From positions 1 through 64,000 of the forward strand of contig CAVJSS010000003.1 of NCBI GenBank assembly GCA_963652335.1: a stretch of 64,000 bases of DNA, in the 5' to 3' direction. Each line of letters starts with the position of its first letter. Within the stretch, counting starts at the first letter, position 1. The position numbers and the translations under genes are program-made. The stretch comes from UBA4951 sp963652335. GTDB lineage: Bacteria; Bacillota_I; Bacilli_A; RFN20; CAG-826. Positions 1 to 7,802 of the stretch are shown here, in pieces. The notes under the pieces are model-generated. The model made no database searches. It had not been told where the DNA came from and saw only the letters and a list, made by a program, of their open reading frames with translations.

Positions 1-200
1 GGCGCGAACCCCCATGGGGGTTGTCCAACAGACACGGACTCAATGTATATCTTCGTCCTGTCTGTTGTCTACTTTATTGATAGCAGTTCAATCTACGCCA
101 AGTGGTTCGGAAAATACGGCAGCCGAATCAAATGCGGAGGGCTAGGCTAAGCGTGATCGAAAACGTAAGACTTACCTACGGAATAAAAACGGAACCTTGC
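1..200. other. Unidentified non-coding region with strong hairpins
   Basis: No credible reading frame is present. A palindrome centred near base 15 (AACCCCCATGGGGGTT) is followed by a long hairpin at about 28-70, whose arms CAACAGACA and TGTCTGTTG flank GGAC/GTCC. A third stem pairs GGTTCGG with CCGAATC at about 103-126. The density of helices suggests the end of a structured RNA cut by the window edge. I could not match it to tmRNA, RNase P, 6S or SRP RNA by eye, so no identity is given. Confidence 0.3.
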
Positions 201-228
201 TTGTAATAATCTCACTTTTCTTTATAAT
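201..228 (+). promoter_or_regulatory. Promoter of the valS T-box leader
   Basis: A sigma-A-type promoter is visible: TTGTAA at 201-206, a 16-nt spacer, and TATAAT at 223-228. Initiation would fall near 235, just before the T-box stem I sequence. Confidence 0.6.
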
Positions 229-234
229 AAGCAC

Positions 235-436
235 GTCGATGAGAGAAAGGGATCCGTCCTTCCCCTTGATAGAGAATCCCGGATGGTGGAAGCGGGATAA
301 GAGGAAACGGTGAGTCGTTCCGGAGACAGGAATGAGAATTCCCGTTGGTCCGCCGTTAAGGACATAGAGAGCCTATCAAAAGATAGGAATCAGGGTGGTA
401 CCGCGCGCCGCGTCCCTATGAGGGAGGCGGATTTTG
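235..436 (+). promoter_or_regulatory. T-box riboswitch upstream of valS
   Basis: The diagnostic T-box sequence AGGGTGGTACCGCG lies at 392-405. Its UGGU is complementary to the ACCA end of an uncharged tRNA with discriminator A, which fits tRNA-Val. Upstream are the AGAGAA and GGTGGAAG elements of the stem I distal end (about 270-290) and a stem III-like hairpin at 371-387. A terminator stem (about 407-430) followed by a T-rich run precedes the gene. Uncharged tRNA-Val should stabilise the antiterminator and allow valS transcription. A GTC triplet at 314-316 is a possible specifier, but I could not fold the leader rigorously. Confidence 0.88.
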
Positions 437-454
437 TTTTATTTGGAGGAAAAT

Positions 455-3031
455 ATGCTCGATAAACACTACGATCATAAAAAGGTTGAAGAAGGCAAAT
501 ACGAAAATTGGGTGAAGAAAGGCTATTTCACGGCCGGAGACAAAACCAAGCAGCCATTTTCCTTGGTCATCCCGCCTCCAAACGTGACCGGAAAGCTTCA
601 TTTAGGACACGTCATGGATACGATTCCAGACGATATAATCTGCCGTTACAAAAGGATGAAAGGATTCGATGTCCTCTGGGTTCCTGGCTGCGACCATGCA
701 GGTATCGCCACCCAAGCCAAAGTCGAAGAGAAGCTTCGCAAAGAAGGGCTGTCCCGCTATGATTTGGGAAGGGAGAAATTCTTGGAGAAAGCTTGGTCTT
801 GGAAAGACGAATATGCTTCCATCATCCATTCCCAATGGGCTTCTTTGGGTTTGTCGGTGGATTATAGCAGGGAACGTTTCACCTTGGATCCTGGATTGAA
901 CGAAGCCGTGAAGAAAGTCTTCGTCACCCTATATAACGAGGGCCTTTTGTATAAAGGAGAGAAGATCATCAACTGGGATCCGGTCCTAAAGACCGCCCTT
1001 TCCAACATCGAAGTAATCCATAAAGACGACAAAGGGGAATTCTTCTATTTCGCCTATGACGTAAAAGGAAGCGACGAGAAACTCATCGTCGCCACGACCC
1101 GTCCGGAAACGATGTTTGGGGATACGGCCATATTCGTAAACCCAAAAGACGAAAGATATAAGCATCTCATCGGCAAAAAAGCCATAAACCCAGCAAACGG
1201 GGACTTGCTCCCGATATTAGGAGATGGTTACGTCGATATTTCTTTTGGGACCGGGGCGATGAAATGCACGCCGGCCCACGATCCAAATGACTTCAATTTA
1301 GCCAAAAAATATGGGTTCCCATTCATCAAGGTTTTGGACGAAAGCGCCCATATGAACGAATTGGCCGGGAAATACAAAGGGAAGGACCGTTATGAATGCC
1401 GGAAAGCCTTGGTTAAGGAAATAAAAGAAAACGGGCATTTGATAAAAATAGAGGAAATAGTCCATTCCGTCGGCCATTCCGAAAGAAGCGATGCGGTGGT
1501 GGAACCGATGTTATCGGCCCAATGGTTCGTCAAAATGAAGCCGCTGGCAGAGAAGGTGTTAGCCACCCAAAAAAGCAAAAACAAAGTCAGTTTCCTCCCT
1601 AAGCGTTTCGAAAACGTCTTGATCAGATGGATGAAAAACGTCGAAGATTGGTGCGTTTCCCGCCAATTATGGTGGGGGCATAGGATTCCAGCTTATTACA
1701 ATAAGGAAACCGGGGAGATGATAGTCTCTTTGGATAAGCCGGATATGAATGAATACGTCCAAGACGAAGATGTTTTGGACACTTGGTTCTCTTCGGCTTT
1801 ATGGCCTTTCGCCACCTTAGGTTGGCCAAATACCGATTCCGAAGACTACAAGCGTTATTTCCCGACCTCCGTTTTGGTGACGGGGTATGACATCATCTTC
1901 TTTTGGGTCAGCAGGATGATCTTCGATTCTTTGCATTTCACCGACCAAGTCCCATTCAAGAAAGTCGTCATCCACGGCCTTATCAGGGACCCACAAGGAA
2001 GGAAGATGTCCAAGTCATTGGGAAATGGGGTCGATCCGATCGATGTCATCGCCAAATATGGCGTTGATGCCTTAAGATTGTTCATCACCACCTCTTCCTC
2101 CCCTGGATTGGATATGCGCTATAGCGAAGAAAAGATACAAGCCGCCGAGAATTATCTGAACAAGATATGGAATTCCACCCGTTATGTCGAAGGAATCTTG
2201 GGCGAAGGGTTCATCCCAGAAGATCTTGAATCCCTTTCTTTGTCTCCTTTGGATAAGGGGATCTTGGACCGTTACATGCGAATGCTAAAGAAAGTCACTT
2301 CCAAGATGGAGGCTTTCGAATTCGGACAGGCTTCCACCTATCTTTATGACTTCGTCTATGACGATTTCTGCTCATCATATCTTGAAATGAGCAAAGTGGC
2401 CTTATTGGAAGGCGGAGAGATAGAAAAAGCCACCAAAAACGTCTTGTTCTATCTAATGAGGAACATAATCTTATTGGTCTATCCTTACGCCCCATTCGTC
2501 GCGGAAGAGATGTATCTTTCCTTGCCGAAGCATTTGGAATCCGTTTGTTTGGAATCCTATCCGGAATATGATTCTTCTTTCTTATCCAAAAAGGGGAATG
2601 AGACATTGAGATTGTTGGAAAAGATGATCAAGGACGTAAGAAATTACAAATCTTCCAATTCTTTGGCCCCAAACGCCCCGGTAAGATTGACCATCTCCCC
2701 AAAAGCCCCATTCAAGGGATTCGAGAAATACCTCTCAAGGTTCGCCTTCGCTAAGGAAATAAGCTATTCCAAAGAAGCCAAAGCCAATTCTTTCCTTTAT
2801 CCTTCCTATTCCTTGGAAGTCGAAGAAGACATCGATATCGAAGAATTGAAAATAAAGCTTTCCAACGAAGAAAAACGTCTTTTGTCCGAAATCGATCGTT
2901 CCAAAAAGATGTTGTCCAACCAAGGTTTCATAAACAAAGCCCCGAAAGAAAAGATCTCCTTGGAAGAAGACAAATTGAAGAAAAACGAAGCCTTGCTAGC
3001 CTCTTTGAAAGAGAAATTATCCAGTCTTTAA
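455..3031 (+). CDS. valS: Valine--tRNA ligase
   Basis: Cytoplasmic class I aminoacyl-tRNA synthetase that charges tRNA-Val. The 858-residue protein has the HIGH-type motif HLGH at 49-52 inside PPPNVTGKLHLGH and KMSKS at about 517-521. The CP1 editing domain lies between them (TTRPETMFGDTA). A WWGHRIPAYY block, an anticodon-binding domain and the charged C-terminal coiled coil typical of ValRS follow. The start is placed at ATG 455, behind GGAGGA at 445-450. A TTG seven codons upstream is in frame but lies inside the terminator/Shine-Dalgarno region. Expression is expected to follow the T-box leader directly upstream. Confidence 0.97.
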   Translation: MLDKHYDHKKVEEGKYENWVKKGYFTAGDKTKQPFSLVIPPPNVTGKLHLGHVMDTIPDDIICRYKRMKGFDVLWVPGCDHAGIATQAKVEEKLRKEGLSRYDLGREKFLEKAWSWKDEYASIIHSQWASLGLSVDYSRERFTLDPGLNEAVKKVFVTLYNEGLLYKGEKIINWDPVLKTALSNIEVIHKDDKGEFFYFAYDVKGSDEKLIVATTRPETMFGDTAIFVNPKDERYKHLIGKKAINPANGDLLPILGDGYVDISFGTGAMKCTPAHDPNDFNLAKKYGFPFIKVLDESAHMNELAGKYKGKDRYECRKALVKEIKENGHLIKIEEIVHSVGHSERSDAVVEPMLSAQWFVKMKPLAEKVLATQKSKNKVSFLPKRFENVLIRWMKNVEDWCVSRQLWWGHRIPAYYNKETGEMIVSLDKPDMNEYVQDEDVLDTWFSSALWPFATLGWPNTDSEDYKRYFPTSVLVTGYDIIFFWVSRMIFDSLHFTDQVPFKKVVIHGLIRDPQGRKMSKSLGNGVDPIDVIAKYGVDALRLFITTSSSPGLDMRYSEEKIQAAENYLNKIWNSTRYVEGILGEGFIPEDLESLSLSPLDKGILDRYMRMLKKVTSKMEAFEFGQASTYLYDFVYDDFCSSYLEMSKVALLEGGEIEKATKNVLFYLMRNIILLVYPYAPFVAEEMYLSLPKHLESVCLESYPEYDSSFLSKKGNETLRLLEKMIKDVRNYKSSNSLAPNAPVRLTISPKAPFKGFEKYLSRFAFAKEISYSKEAKANSFLYPSYSLEVEEDIDIEELKIKLSNEEKRLLSEIDRSKKMLSNQGFINKAPKEKISLEEDKLKKNEALLASLKEKLSSL

Positions 3032-3077
3032 GTAAAACGGCCTTTTGATTGGTTATATCTAATCAGGAGGTCTTTTT

Positions 3078-3260
3078 ATGATAGGAGTCAGATTAAGCGA
3101 AGAAAGCCTAAGGAAAACCGTTCCGGGAGAAGCATTGACCTTAGCGGCCGTTTTGGCCATCATGGCCATCGCCGTTGTGGCGGTGGTTTGTTATAAGATG
3201 TTCACCTCGGAGTCAGGGACGACCAAATTGCCAGGAGGATGGCAATTCACCTGGAAATGA
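3078..3260 (+). CDS. Small leader-like membrane peptide (bacteriocin-like, unknown)
   Basis: A 60-residue peptide behind a clear Shine-Dalgarno (AGGAGG, about 3064-3069). Its charged N-terminus reads LSEESLRKTVPGEA, resembling the leader of double-glycine-type peptides although the cleavage site is not a strict GG. A single hydrophobic helix of about 20 residues follows (AAVLAIMAIAVVAVV), and the tail is Gly/Trp-rich, ending LPGGWQFTWK. The stop overlaps the radC start (ATGA), so translation of the two is probably coupled. I do not recognise a named family. A small secreted peptide or a regulatory membrane peptide are both possible. A C39 peptidase gene elsewhere in the window (47888-49081) could be its processor, which is inference only. 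Confidence 0.7.
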   Translation: MIGVRLSEESLRKTVPGEALTLAAVLAIMAIAVVAVVCYKMFTSESGTTKLPGGWQFTWK

Positions 3261-3931
3261 TCAAAATCAAAGAGCTGCCCAAAGAGGAAAGGCCCAGGGA
3301 AAAGGCTTTGCTTTATGGAATCGATTCGTTAAATAACAGAGAACTTTTGGCTATCCTTTTAAGGACCGGATACCAAGGCAATTCCGCCTTGGGGATAGCC
3401 GATTCCCTATTGGCTAATTTCTCTTCGTTAAGCAATATATTGAACGCCTCTCCGGCCGAGCTTAGCCAAATCAAAGGCATTTCCAAAACGAAATCGTTGG
3501 AATTATTAGCTATAGGCGTTTTGTCGAAAAGGGCTGAAAAAGAGACGTTCAAAAAGTTTTCGTCTTCGAAAGAAATATACGAAAGTTATAAGGAAAGATA
3601 TAGGAATCAAGACAAGGAAGAGATAATTTTGCTTAGCTTCAATCGGGGGAAAACCTTATTGTCCGAGCACATTATGTCTTTCAACAACCAATCGTTTTCT
3701 TCTCTTTCGGTCCCCAAAACCTTAGCGAAAGCATTAAAAGACAACGCAAGCGGATTCGTTTTGATCCATAACCATCCATCCGGCTTGCCTTTGCCTTCAA
3801 AGGAAGACATCATTTTTACAAATTCTTTGAAGGAAGCCGCAAGCAATGTCCATCTTTCTTTTTTGGACCATATAATCATCGGAAGGGATTCGTATTATTC
3901 TTTCCAAGAAGAAGGATTGTTTGACAAATAA
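3257..3931 (+). CDS. radC: RadC family JAB/MPN-domain protein
   Basis: A 224-residue protein of the RadC (UPF0758) family. The opening MIKIKELPKEERPREK is the family N-terminus and is followed by a helix-hairpin-helix (SQIKGISKTKSLEL). A C-terminal JAB/MPN metalloprotease-like domain carries HNHPSG, with metal-ligand histidines near 171 and 173, and a downstream SKED aspartate. The biochemical role of chromosomal RadC proteins is unsettled, and the old DNA-repair name is not well supported. ATG 3257 overlaps the preceding peptide stop. An in-frame ATG at 3239 abuts an AGGAGG and would add six residues, but homology favours 3257. Confidence 0.9.
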   Translation: MIKIKELPKEERPREKALLYGIDSLNNRELLAILLRTGYQGNSALGIADSLLANFSSLSNILNASPAELSQIKGISKTKSLELLAIGVLSKRAEKETFKKFSSSKEIYESYKERYRNQDKEEIILLSFNRGKTLLSEHIMSFNNQSFSSLSVPKTLAKALKDNASGFVLIHNHPSGLPLPSKEDIIFTNSLKEAASNVHLSFLDHIIIGRDSYYSFQEEGLFDK

Positions 3932-4009
3932 ATAAAATACATGTTCTTTGGAAACTTAATTAGGAGTCATTATCGTAGGCCAGAGACGAAATTATATATA
4001 AATATAAAC

Positions 4010-4038
4010 TTGCCAAAAAGCCGTTTCGGCAATATAGT
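4010..4038 (+). promoter_or_regulatory. Promoter of rplU-prp-rpmA with inverted repeat
   Basis: TTGCCA at 4010-4015, a 17-nt spacer and TATAGT at 4033-4038 form a good promoter. The interval also reads as an inverted repeat, TTGCC (4010-4014) against GGCAA (4028-4032), which could be an operator or coincidence. Confidence 0.6.
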
Positions 4039-4040
4039 TT

Positions 4041-4152
4041 ACACGTTGTCGCCCCCGCTTTGGGGCTACAACCGCTTCGTTCCAGCACCTAACAACGTCA
4101 TTGACGTGGCTGTCATGAGCGAGTCATTAGCACCAAATAGGAGGAACAAAAC
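4041..4152 (+). promoter_or_regulatory. Structured leader of rplU (putative L21 leader)
   Basis: The 5' leader has a strong hairpin near 4043-4071 (GTTGT and CCCC arms against GGGG and ACAAC) and further inverted segments (AACGTC/GACGT, about 4094-4107), ending in AGGAGG before the rplU ATG. Bacilli carry an autoregulatory L21 leader at this position. I infer identity from position and structure, not from a covariance-model match. Confidence 0.5.
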
Positions 4153-4461
4153 ATGTACGCTATCGTGGAAACCGGCGGCAAGCAGGTCAAAGTCGCAATC
4201 GGCGATAAGATCTACGTCGAAAAGCTCGACGTCGAAGCCGGAAACGAAGTCACCCTCAGCAAGGTTCTCTTTATCGGAGGCGAAAAGACAATCGTCGGAA
4301 ATCCTTATGTCGAAGGAGCCGAAGTCGTCGCCAAGGTCGAGAAGCAAGGCAGAGGCGAGAAGATCCGCATCTACAAGTACAAGTCCAAGGCCAACGAAAG
4401 AAAGACCAAAGGTCATCGTCAGCCATATACTTGCTTGGTCATCAAAGAAATCAAAGCCTAA
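4153..4461 (+). CDS. rplU: 50S ribosomal protein L21
   Basis: A 102-residue L21, beginning MYAIVETGGKQVKVAIGD and ending in the basic RRGHRQPYT-like RNA-binding segment (KGHRQPYTCLVIKEI). It binds 23S rRNA in the large subunit. It heads the rplU-prp-rpmA operon conserved in Bacilli. Its TAA overlaps the next ATG (TAATG), so translation is coupled to the processing protease. Confidence 0.98.
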   Translation: MYAIVETGGKQVKVAIGDKIYVEKLDVEAGNEVTLSKVLFIGGEKTIVGNPYVEGAEVVAKVEKQGRGEKIRIYKYKSKANERKTKGHRQPYTCLVIKEIKA

Positions 4462-4763
4462 TGATCAAAGTCGAAGTCACCTATAGGGATGGATCCATAA
4501 CCTCGATCGTCTGCAAGGGACATGCCGGGTCGGCCGAACATGGGCACGATCTGGTCTGCGCTTCGGTAAGCGCCATCTTGCTAGGCGGAATGAGGGCCTT
4601 GGATCAAAAGAACTTCAGTTTCAAGGAATCGAGCGGATTCGGCAGCATTAGCTGCTTATCTCTCCCAAGCAAAAGGGATCAGGCGGTCTTAGAGACCATT
4701 ATGACCCAAATTCAATGCGTCGCAGCTTCTTATCCGAAGCTTGTGGCCTTAGAAAGGAAGTAA
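4461..4763 (+). CDS. prp: Ribosomal-processing cysteine protease Prp
   Basis: A 100-residue YsxB/Prp protein, which removes the N-terminal extension of L27 in Firmicutes. The catalytic dyad is visible as His21 in GHAGSAEHG and Cys33 in DLVCASVSA. The start is ATG 4461, overlapping the rplU stop. An in-frame ATG at 4431 would lie deep inside rplU. Its substrate, an extended L27, is encoded 4 nt downstream. Confidence 0.95.
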   Translation: MIKVEVTYRDGSITSIVCKGHAGSAEHGHDLVCASVSAILLGGMRALDQKNFSFKESSGFGSISCLSLPSKRDQAVLETIMTQIQCVAASYPKLVALERK

Positions 4764-4767
4764 CATC

Positions 4768-5055
4768 ATGAAATTCATCATCGATCTTCAGTTATTTGCC
4801 TCGAAAAAGGGTGTTTCCAGCACTAAGAACGGCCGTGATTCGGCCGGTCGTCGTTTAGGCGCCAAGGTCGGGGACGGGCAATTCGTCACCGCCGGCAGCA
4901 TCATCTATCGTCAACGCGGCACCAAAATGCACGCTGGCACCAACGCCAAAATCGGTGGGGATGATACCGTTTTTGCCTTAATCGATGGCATCGTCAGATT
5001 CGAGCGCGATGGACGTTCAGGGAAAAAAGTTTCCGTCTACCCTGTCGCCGACTAA
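4768..5055 (+). CDS. rpmA: 50S ribosomal protein L27 with cleavable N-terminal extension
   Basis: A 95-residue L27 located near the peptidyl-transferase centre. The N-terminus MKFIIDLQLFASKKG carries the extension removed by Prp. In Staphylococcus the cut falls after LQFF, and the corresponding site here is LQLF/ASKKG. The remaining protein has the family signature STKNGRDSAGRRLGAK. The gene ends before a strong terminator. Confidence 0.97.
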   Translation: MKFIIDLQLFASKKGVSSTKNGRDSAGRRLGAKVGDGQFVTAGSIIYRQRGTKMHAGTNAKIGGDDTVFALIDGIVRFERDGRSGKKVSVYPVAD

Positions 5056-5070
5056 CAGCCAGATGATACG

Positions 5071-5095
5071 ACGGCTCCATGTTGGAGCCGTTTTT
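5071..5095 (+). terminator. Intrinsic terminator of the rplU operon
   Basis: Perfect 8-bp stem ACGGCTCC (5071-5078) / GGAGCCGT (5084-5091) with a 5-nt loop, followed by a T run. Confidence 0.9.
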
Positions 5096-5118
5096 CTATT
5101 TTTTCATAACTTCAACGT

Positions 5119-5130
5119 TATAATATACCC
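5119..5130 (+). promoter_or_regulatory. -10 box implying a leaderless transcript for the next gene
   Basis: TATAAT at 5119-5124 is only 6 nt from the ATG at 5131, so the expected +1 is the A of the start codon. No Shine-Dalgarno fits between them. The -35 region is weak. Confidence 0.55.
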
Positions 5131-5859
5131 ATGAGACTTTCGATTGTTTTGCCGAATAGGAACCAAAGCGAACGCTTGTTCCGGCATATGAAGGAAGAAC
5201 TTTTCCCTTATTTCGATAAACTGGGATTCGATTACGAATGCATAATCGTGGTCAACAATTCAAATGAAGAAAACGAAAATCTGGCCACGGAAGCCAAATC
5301 TTATCTGCCTAACAACGTCCGTTTCTTGGAATATGACCCGAACAGAGGCAAAGGAAGGGCGATAAAAAGGGGGATCGAAGCCGCGAAAGGGGATTATGTC
5401 CTATTCATGGACGCGGATTTCGCGACCGACCTCCATTGCATGGATCCTTATTGGGACAAACTCGATGAGCAAGACTGCATCGTCGGATCCAGGCATATGA
5501 AAGGATCCGTCATCGTCAACAAAGCCCCTTTCATAAGAAGGGTGATGAGCTTTGGGTCCAAAACCTTGATCCGTTGGATGTTCCATATAAAGGTCCACGA
5601 TACCCAATGCGGTTTCAAGCTCTTTGAGAGAGAAGTGGCCCAAAAGATGATAAAAAAGCAGATAACGTCGGAATTCGCCTTCGATTTGGAATACCTTTAT
5701 TATCTGAAATTGAACGATCGCAAATACATCGAGATCCCGGTTCGTTGGACCGACGATCCCGATTCGACCATCAAATCACCGATAAAAACCGCTTGGGCTT
5801 TTTATAAGGACATGGTCAAAATAAAGAAAAACAAGAAAAACTACAAGGAGGGGGAATGA
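5131..5859 (+). CDS. Family 2 glycosyltransferase (polyprenyl-phosphate glycosyltransferase-like)
   Basis: A 242-residue GT-A fold enzyme. It opens MRLSIVLPNRNQSERL and has a nucleotide-sugar-binding segment around YDPNRGKGRAIKRGIE. The DAD metal-binding triplet lies at 94-96 (FMDADFATD), and a DTQCGFKLF motif like that of dolichyl/undecaprenyl-phosphate glucosyl- or mannosyltransferases follows. There are no C-terminal membrane helices, so it is probably peripheral. The sugar and acceptor cannot be told. It is inserted between rpmA and obgE, which are close neighbours in most Bacilli, and its stop overlaps obgE. Confidence 0.85.
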   Translation: MRLSIVLPNRNQSERLFRHMKEELFPYFDKLGFDYECIIVVNNSNEENENLATEAKSYLPNNVRFLEYDPNRGKGRAIKRGIEAAKGDYVLFMDADFATDLHCMDPYWDKLDEQDCIVGSRHMKGSVIVNKAPFIRRVMSFGSKTLIRWMFHIKVHDTQCGFKLFEREVAQKMIKKQITSEFAFDLEYLYYLKLNDRKYIEIPVRWTDDPDSTIKSPIKTAWAFYKDMVKIKKNKKNYKEGE

Positions 5860-7133
5860 TGCTTATCGACCGTTGCGTGATTGAGATTCGAAGCGGAAAA
5901 GGCGGCGATGGCTGCATTTCTTTCCTGCATGATAAAAACGGCGAATTCGGCGGACCTGACGGCGGGAACGGCGGCAGAGGCGGATCGATTTATTTCATCG
6001 GCAAAAAGAATCTGAATACCCTATACAATTTCCGTCATTCGAGAACCATAATCGCCATGGATGGAGGGAACGGCAACAAAAAGCAGATGAGCGGCAGAGC
6101 CGGATTGGATGTCACGGTCGAAGTCCCTGTGGGAACGGTCATAAGCGATGCCAGCACGAACAAAATCCTCGCCGACATAAAAGAAGCCGATATCCCAGTC
6201 CTTCTGGCGGAAGGCGGAAGGGGAGGCAAAGGCAACGCTTGCTATAAATCCTCCAGACAGCGCGCTCCTCGCATCGGGGAAAACGGCTTCCCAGGGCAAA
6301 GGAAAAGATTGATTTTGGAACTCAAAATGGTCGCGGATGCCGGGATAATCGGCTTTCCATCAGTAGGGAAATCGACCTTTTTGAACATTTCCACCAAGGC
6401 CAACGTCCAAACCGCTGATTACCCATTCACCACCATCTCCCCGAATTTGGGGGTGGTCGTCATGAAAGATGGGGAATCGTTCGTTTTGGCCGATATGCCT
6501 GGCCTTATCGAAGGGGCCCACGAAGGGAAAGGATTAGGCATCGCTTTCTTGCGCCATATCGAAAGGACTAGGGTTTTGATCCATATGGTCTCGATGGAAG
6601 AAGGAAGGGACGCCTATGCCGATTATTTGGCGATCAACGAAGAACTGAAAGGCTATGGGGCCGATTTGGAAAAACGCCCCCAAGTCGTCGTCGCTTCCAA
6701 AATGGATGAAGATGGCGCGAAAGAAAGGAAAGCCGAATTCGACAAAAAACTCGGATTCGAATCCTTTGGGGTATCTGCTTATACCCATGAAGGATTGGAG
6801 GCCATATTGGAAAAAACCCGTCATCTGGTCAATACGACCGACCAATTCCCGCTCAAAGGGATGGAGAAGGCCGAAACGATGAAAATATACGATGCCCACA
6901 AGGAAAAGAAGGATGCGTTCGAAGTATTGCATCCGGATTTGAGGCATTGGGAAATCGTCGGAGACGACGTCTTGCTAAAAGTTTCTTTGATCAATACGAA
7001 ACAAGAAGAAGGCATGGAACGCTTGATCCGTTATCTCCAAAAAATCGGAATCGAAGAAGCCTTAAGGAAGAAAGGAATCAAAGAAGGAGACCAAGTCAAA
7101 GTCGGCTCCTTCCATTTCACTTATTCTGAATGA
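5856..7133 (+). CDS. obgE: GTPase Obg (ribosome assembly/stress)
   Basis: A 425-residue Obg. The Gly-rich OBG domain comes first (GGDGCISFL, GGNGGRGG repeats). The G domain has the P-loop GFPSVGKST at 166-174 and ADMPG as G3. The C-terminal OCT domain (LRHWEIVGDDV onward) is the Gram-positive type. It acts in large-subunit maturation and stringent-response-linked control. Starts at 5856 or 5859 (ATGATG) both follow AAGGAGGGGG. The gene overlaps the preceding glycosyltransferase. Confidence 0.97.
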   Translation: MMLIDRCVIEIRSGKGGDGCISFLHDKNGEFGGPDGGNGGRGGSIYFIGKKNLNTLYNFRHSRTIIAMDGGNGNKKQMSGRAGLDVTVEVPVGTVISDASTNKILADIKEADIPVLLAEGGRGGKGNACYKSSRQRAPRIGENGFPGQRKRLILELKMVADAGIIGFPSVGKSTFLNISTKANVQTADYPFTTISPNLGVVVMKDGESFVLADMPGLIEGAHEGKGLGIAFLRHIERTRVLIHMVSMEEGRDAYADYLAINEELKGYGADLEKRPQVVVASKMDEDGAKERKAEFDKKLGFESFGVSAYTHEGLEAILEKTRHLVNTTDQFPLKGMEKAETMKIYDAHKEKKDAFEVLHPDLRHWEIVGDDVLLKVSLINTKQEEGMERLIRYLQKIGIEEALRKKGIKEGDQVKVGSFHFTYSE

Positions 7134-7234
7134 CACGAAAGGAGGGAGAGGAAAAGAGCTATCTCAAAGCCTTGGCTCTGTCGCTTGGCGCCTTGCTTAG
7201 CCTAGCCATCGCCTTACTATGCCTTTTCTTATAG
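7130..7234 (+). CDS. Candidate 34-residue single-helix membrane peptide
   Basis: A short frame starting at an ATG that overlaps the obgE stop (ATGA). It encodes a charged head (MTRKEGEEKSYLK) followed by an uninterrupted hydrophobic helix rich in Leu and Ala, and ends TAG 4 nt before ruvA. It fills the whole obgE-ruvA gap. ruvA has no Shine-Dalgarno of its own, so translation through this frame could deliver ribosomes to ruvA. A strong AAGGAGGG lies just inside the frame rather than before it, which argues against a conventional start. No family recognised. Confidence 0.4.
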   Translation: MTRKEGEEKSYLKALALSLGALLSLAIALLCLFL

Positions 7235-7238
7235 ATCC

Positions 7239-7802
7239 ATGATTTATTCGTTGACTGGGAAAATAATCCATAAAGCCAAAGATTCGGTGGTGATCGACGT
7301 TCATGACGTGGCCTATGAATGCTTGGTTTCCCGAAGCGAGGATTTCGCCTATTCGGAAAACGTCACCATCTTCACTTACGAAGTGATAAACGAAAGCGAG
7401 CATTATCTCGCCGGTTTTTCGACCCTTTTGGAAAAAGAGGCCTTCGAATCGCTTATTGGGGTAAAAGGCATCGGGCCAAAGACCGCCTTGAATGCCTTAT
7501 CCGGCACTACCGCCGACGATTTGTTCAAAGCCATCCAATCCAATAATACCGCTTATCTGAAAAAGCTGCCTGGCATCGGGCCTAAAGCGGCCGCCCAGAT
7601 CATTTTGGACCTCAAAGGCCATCTATCCGAAAACGGAGGGAAAGCCGATCCGAAGCAATATGACGAAGTGAGAGACGCTTTGAAGTCATTGGGCTTTAAG
7701 GTCAAAGAGATCGACGATGCTTTATCCTCCATAAGCGACCCGACGTTGGATTCCGAAGGATTGCTTAGGGAAACATTGAAGAAACTGAGGAAGAAACAAT
7801 GA
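7239..7802 (+). CDS. ruvA: Holliday junction branch migration protein RuvA
   Basis: A 187-residue RuvA. An N-terminal OB fold opens MIYSLTGKIIHKAKD. Two helix-hairpin-helix motifs (LIGVKGIGPKTALNAL, LKKLPGIGPKAAAQII) grip the four-way junction. A C-terminal domain III contacts RuvB. The tetramer positions RuvB hexamers for branch migration. Its end overlaps ruvB by 4 nt. No Shine-Dalgarno is visible, suggesting coupling to upstream translation. ruvC is absent, as expected in Bacilli that use RecU. Confidence 0.96.
   Translation: MIYSLTGKIIHKAKDSVVIDVHDVAYECLVSRSEDFAYSENVTIFTYEVINESEHYLAGFSTLLEKEAFESLIGVKGIGPKTALNALSGTTADDLFKAIQSNNTAYLKKLPGIGPKAAAQIILDLKGHLSENGGKADPKQYDEVRDALKSLGFKVKEIDDALSSISDPTLDSEGLLRETLKKLRKKQ

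Noticed and set aside
3941..4486. A 181-codon plus-strand frame across the rplU leader and rplU
   Set aside because: It overlaps L21 in another frame and runs through a promoter and structured leader; composition is Ser/Lys-rich noise.
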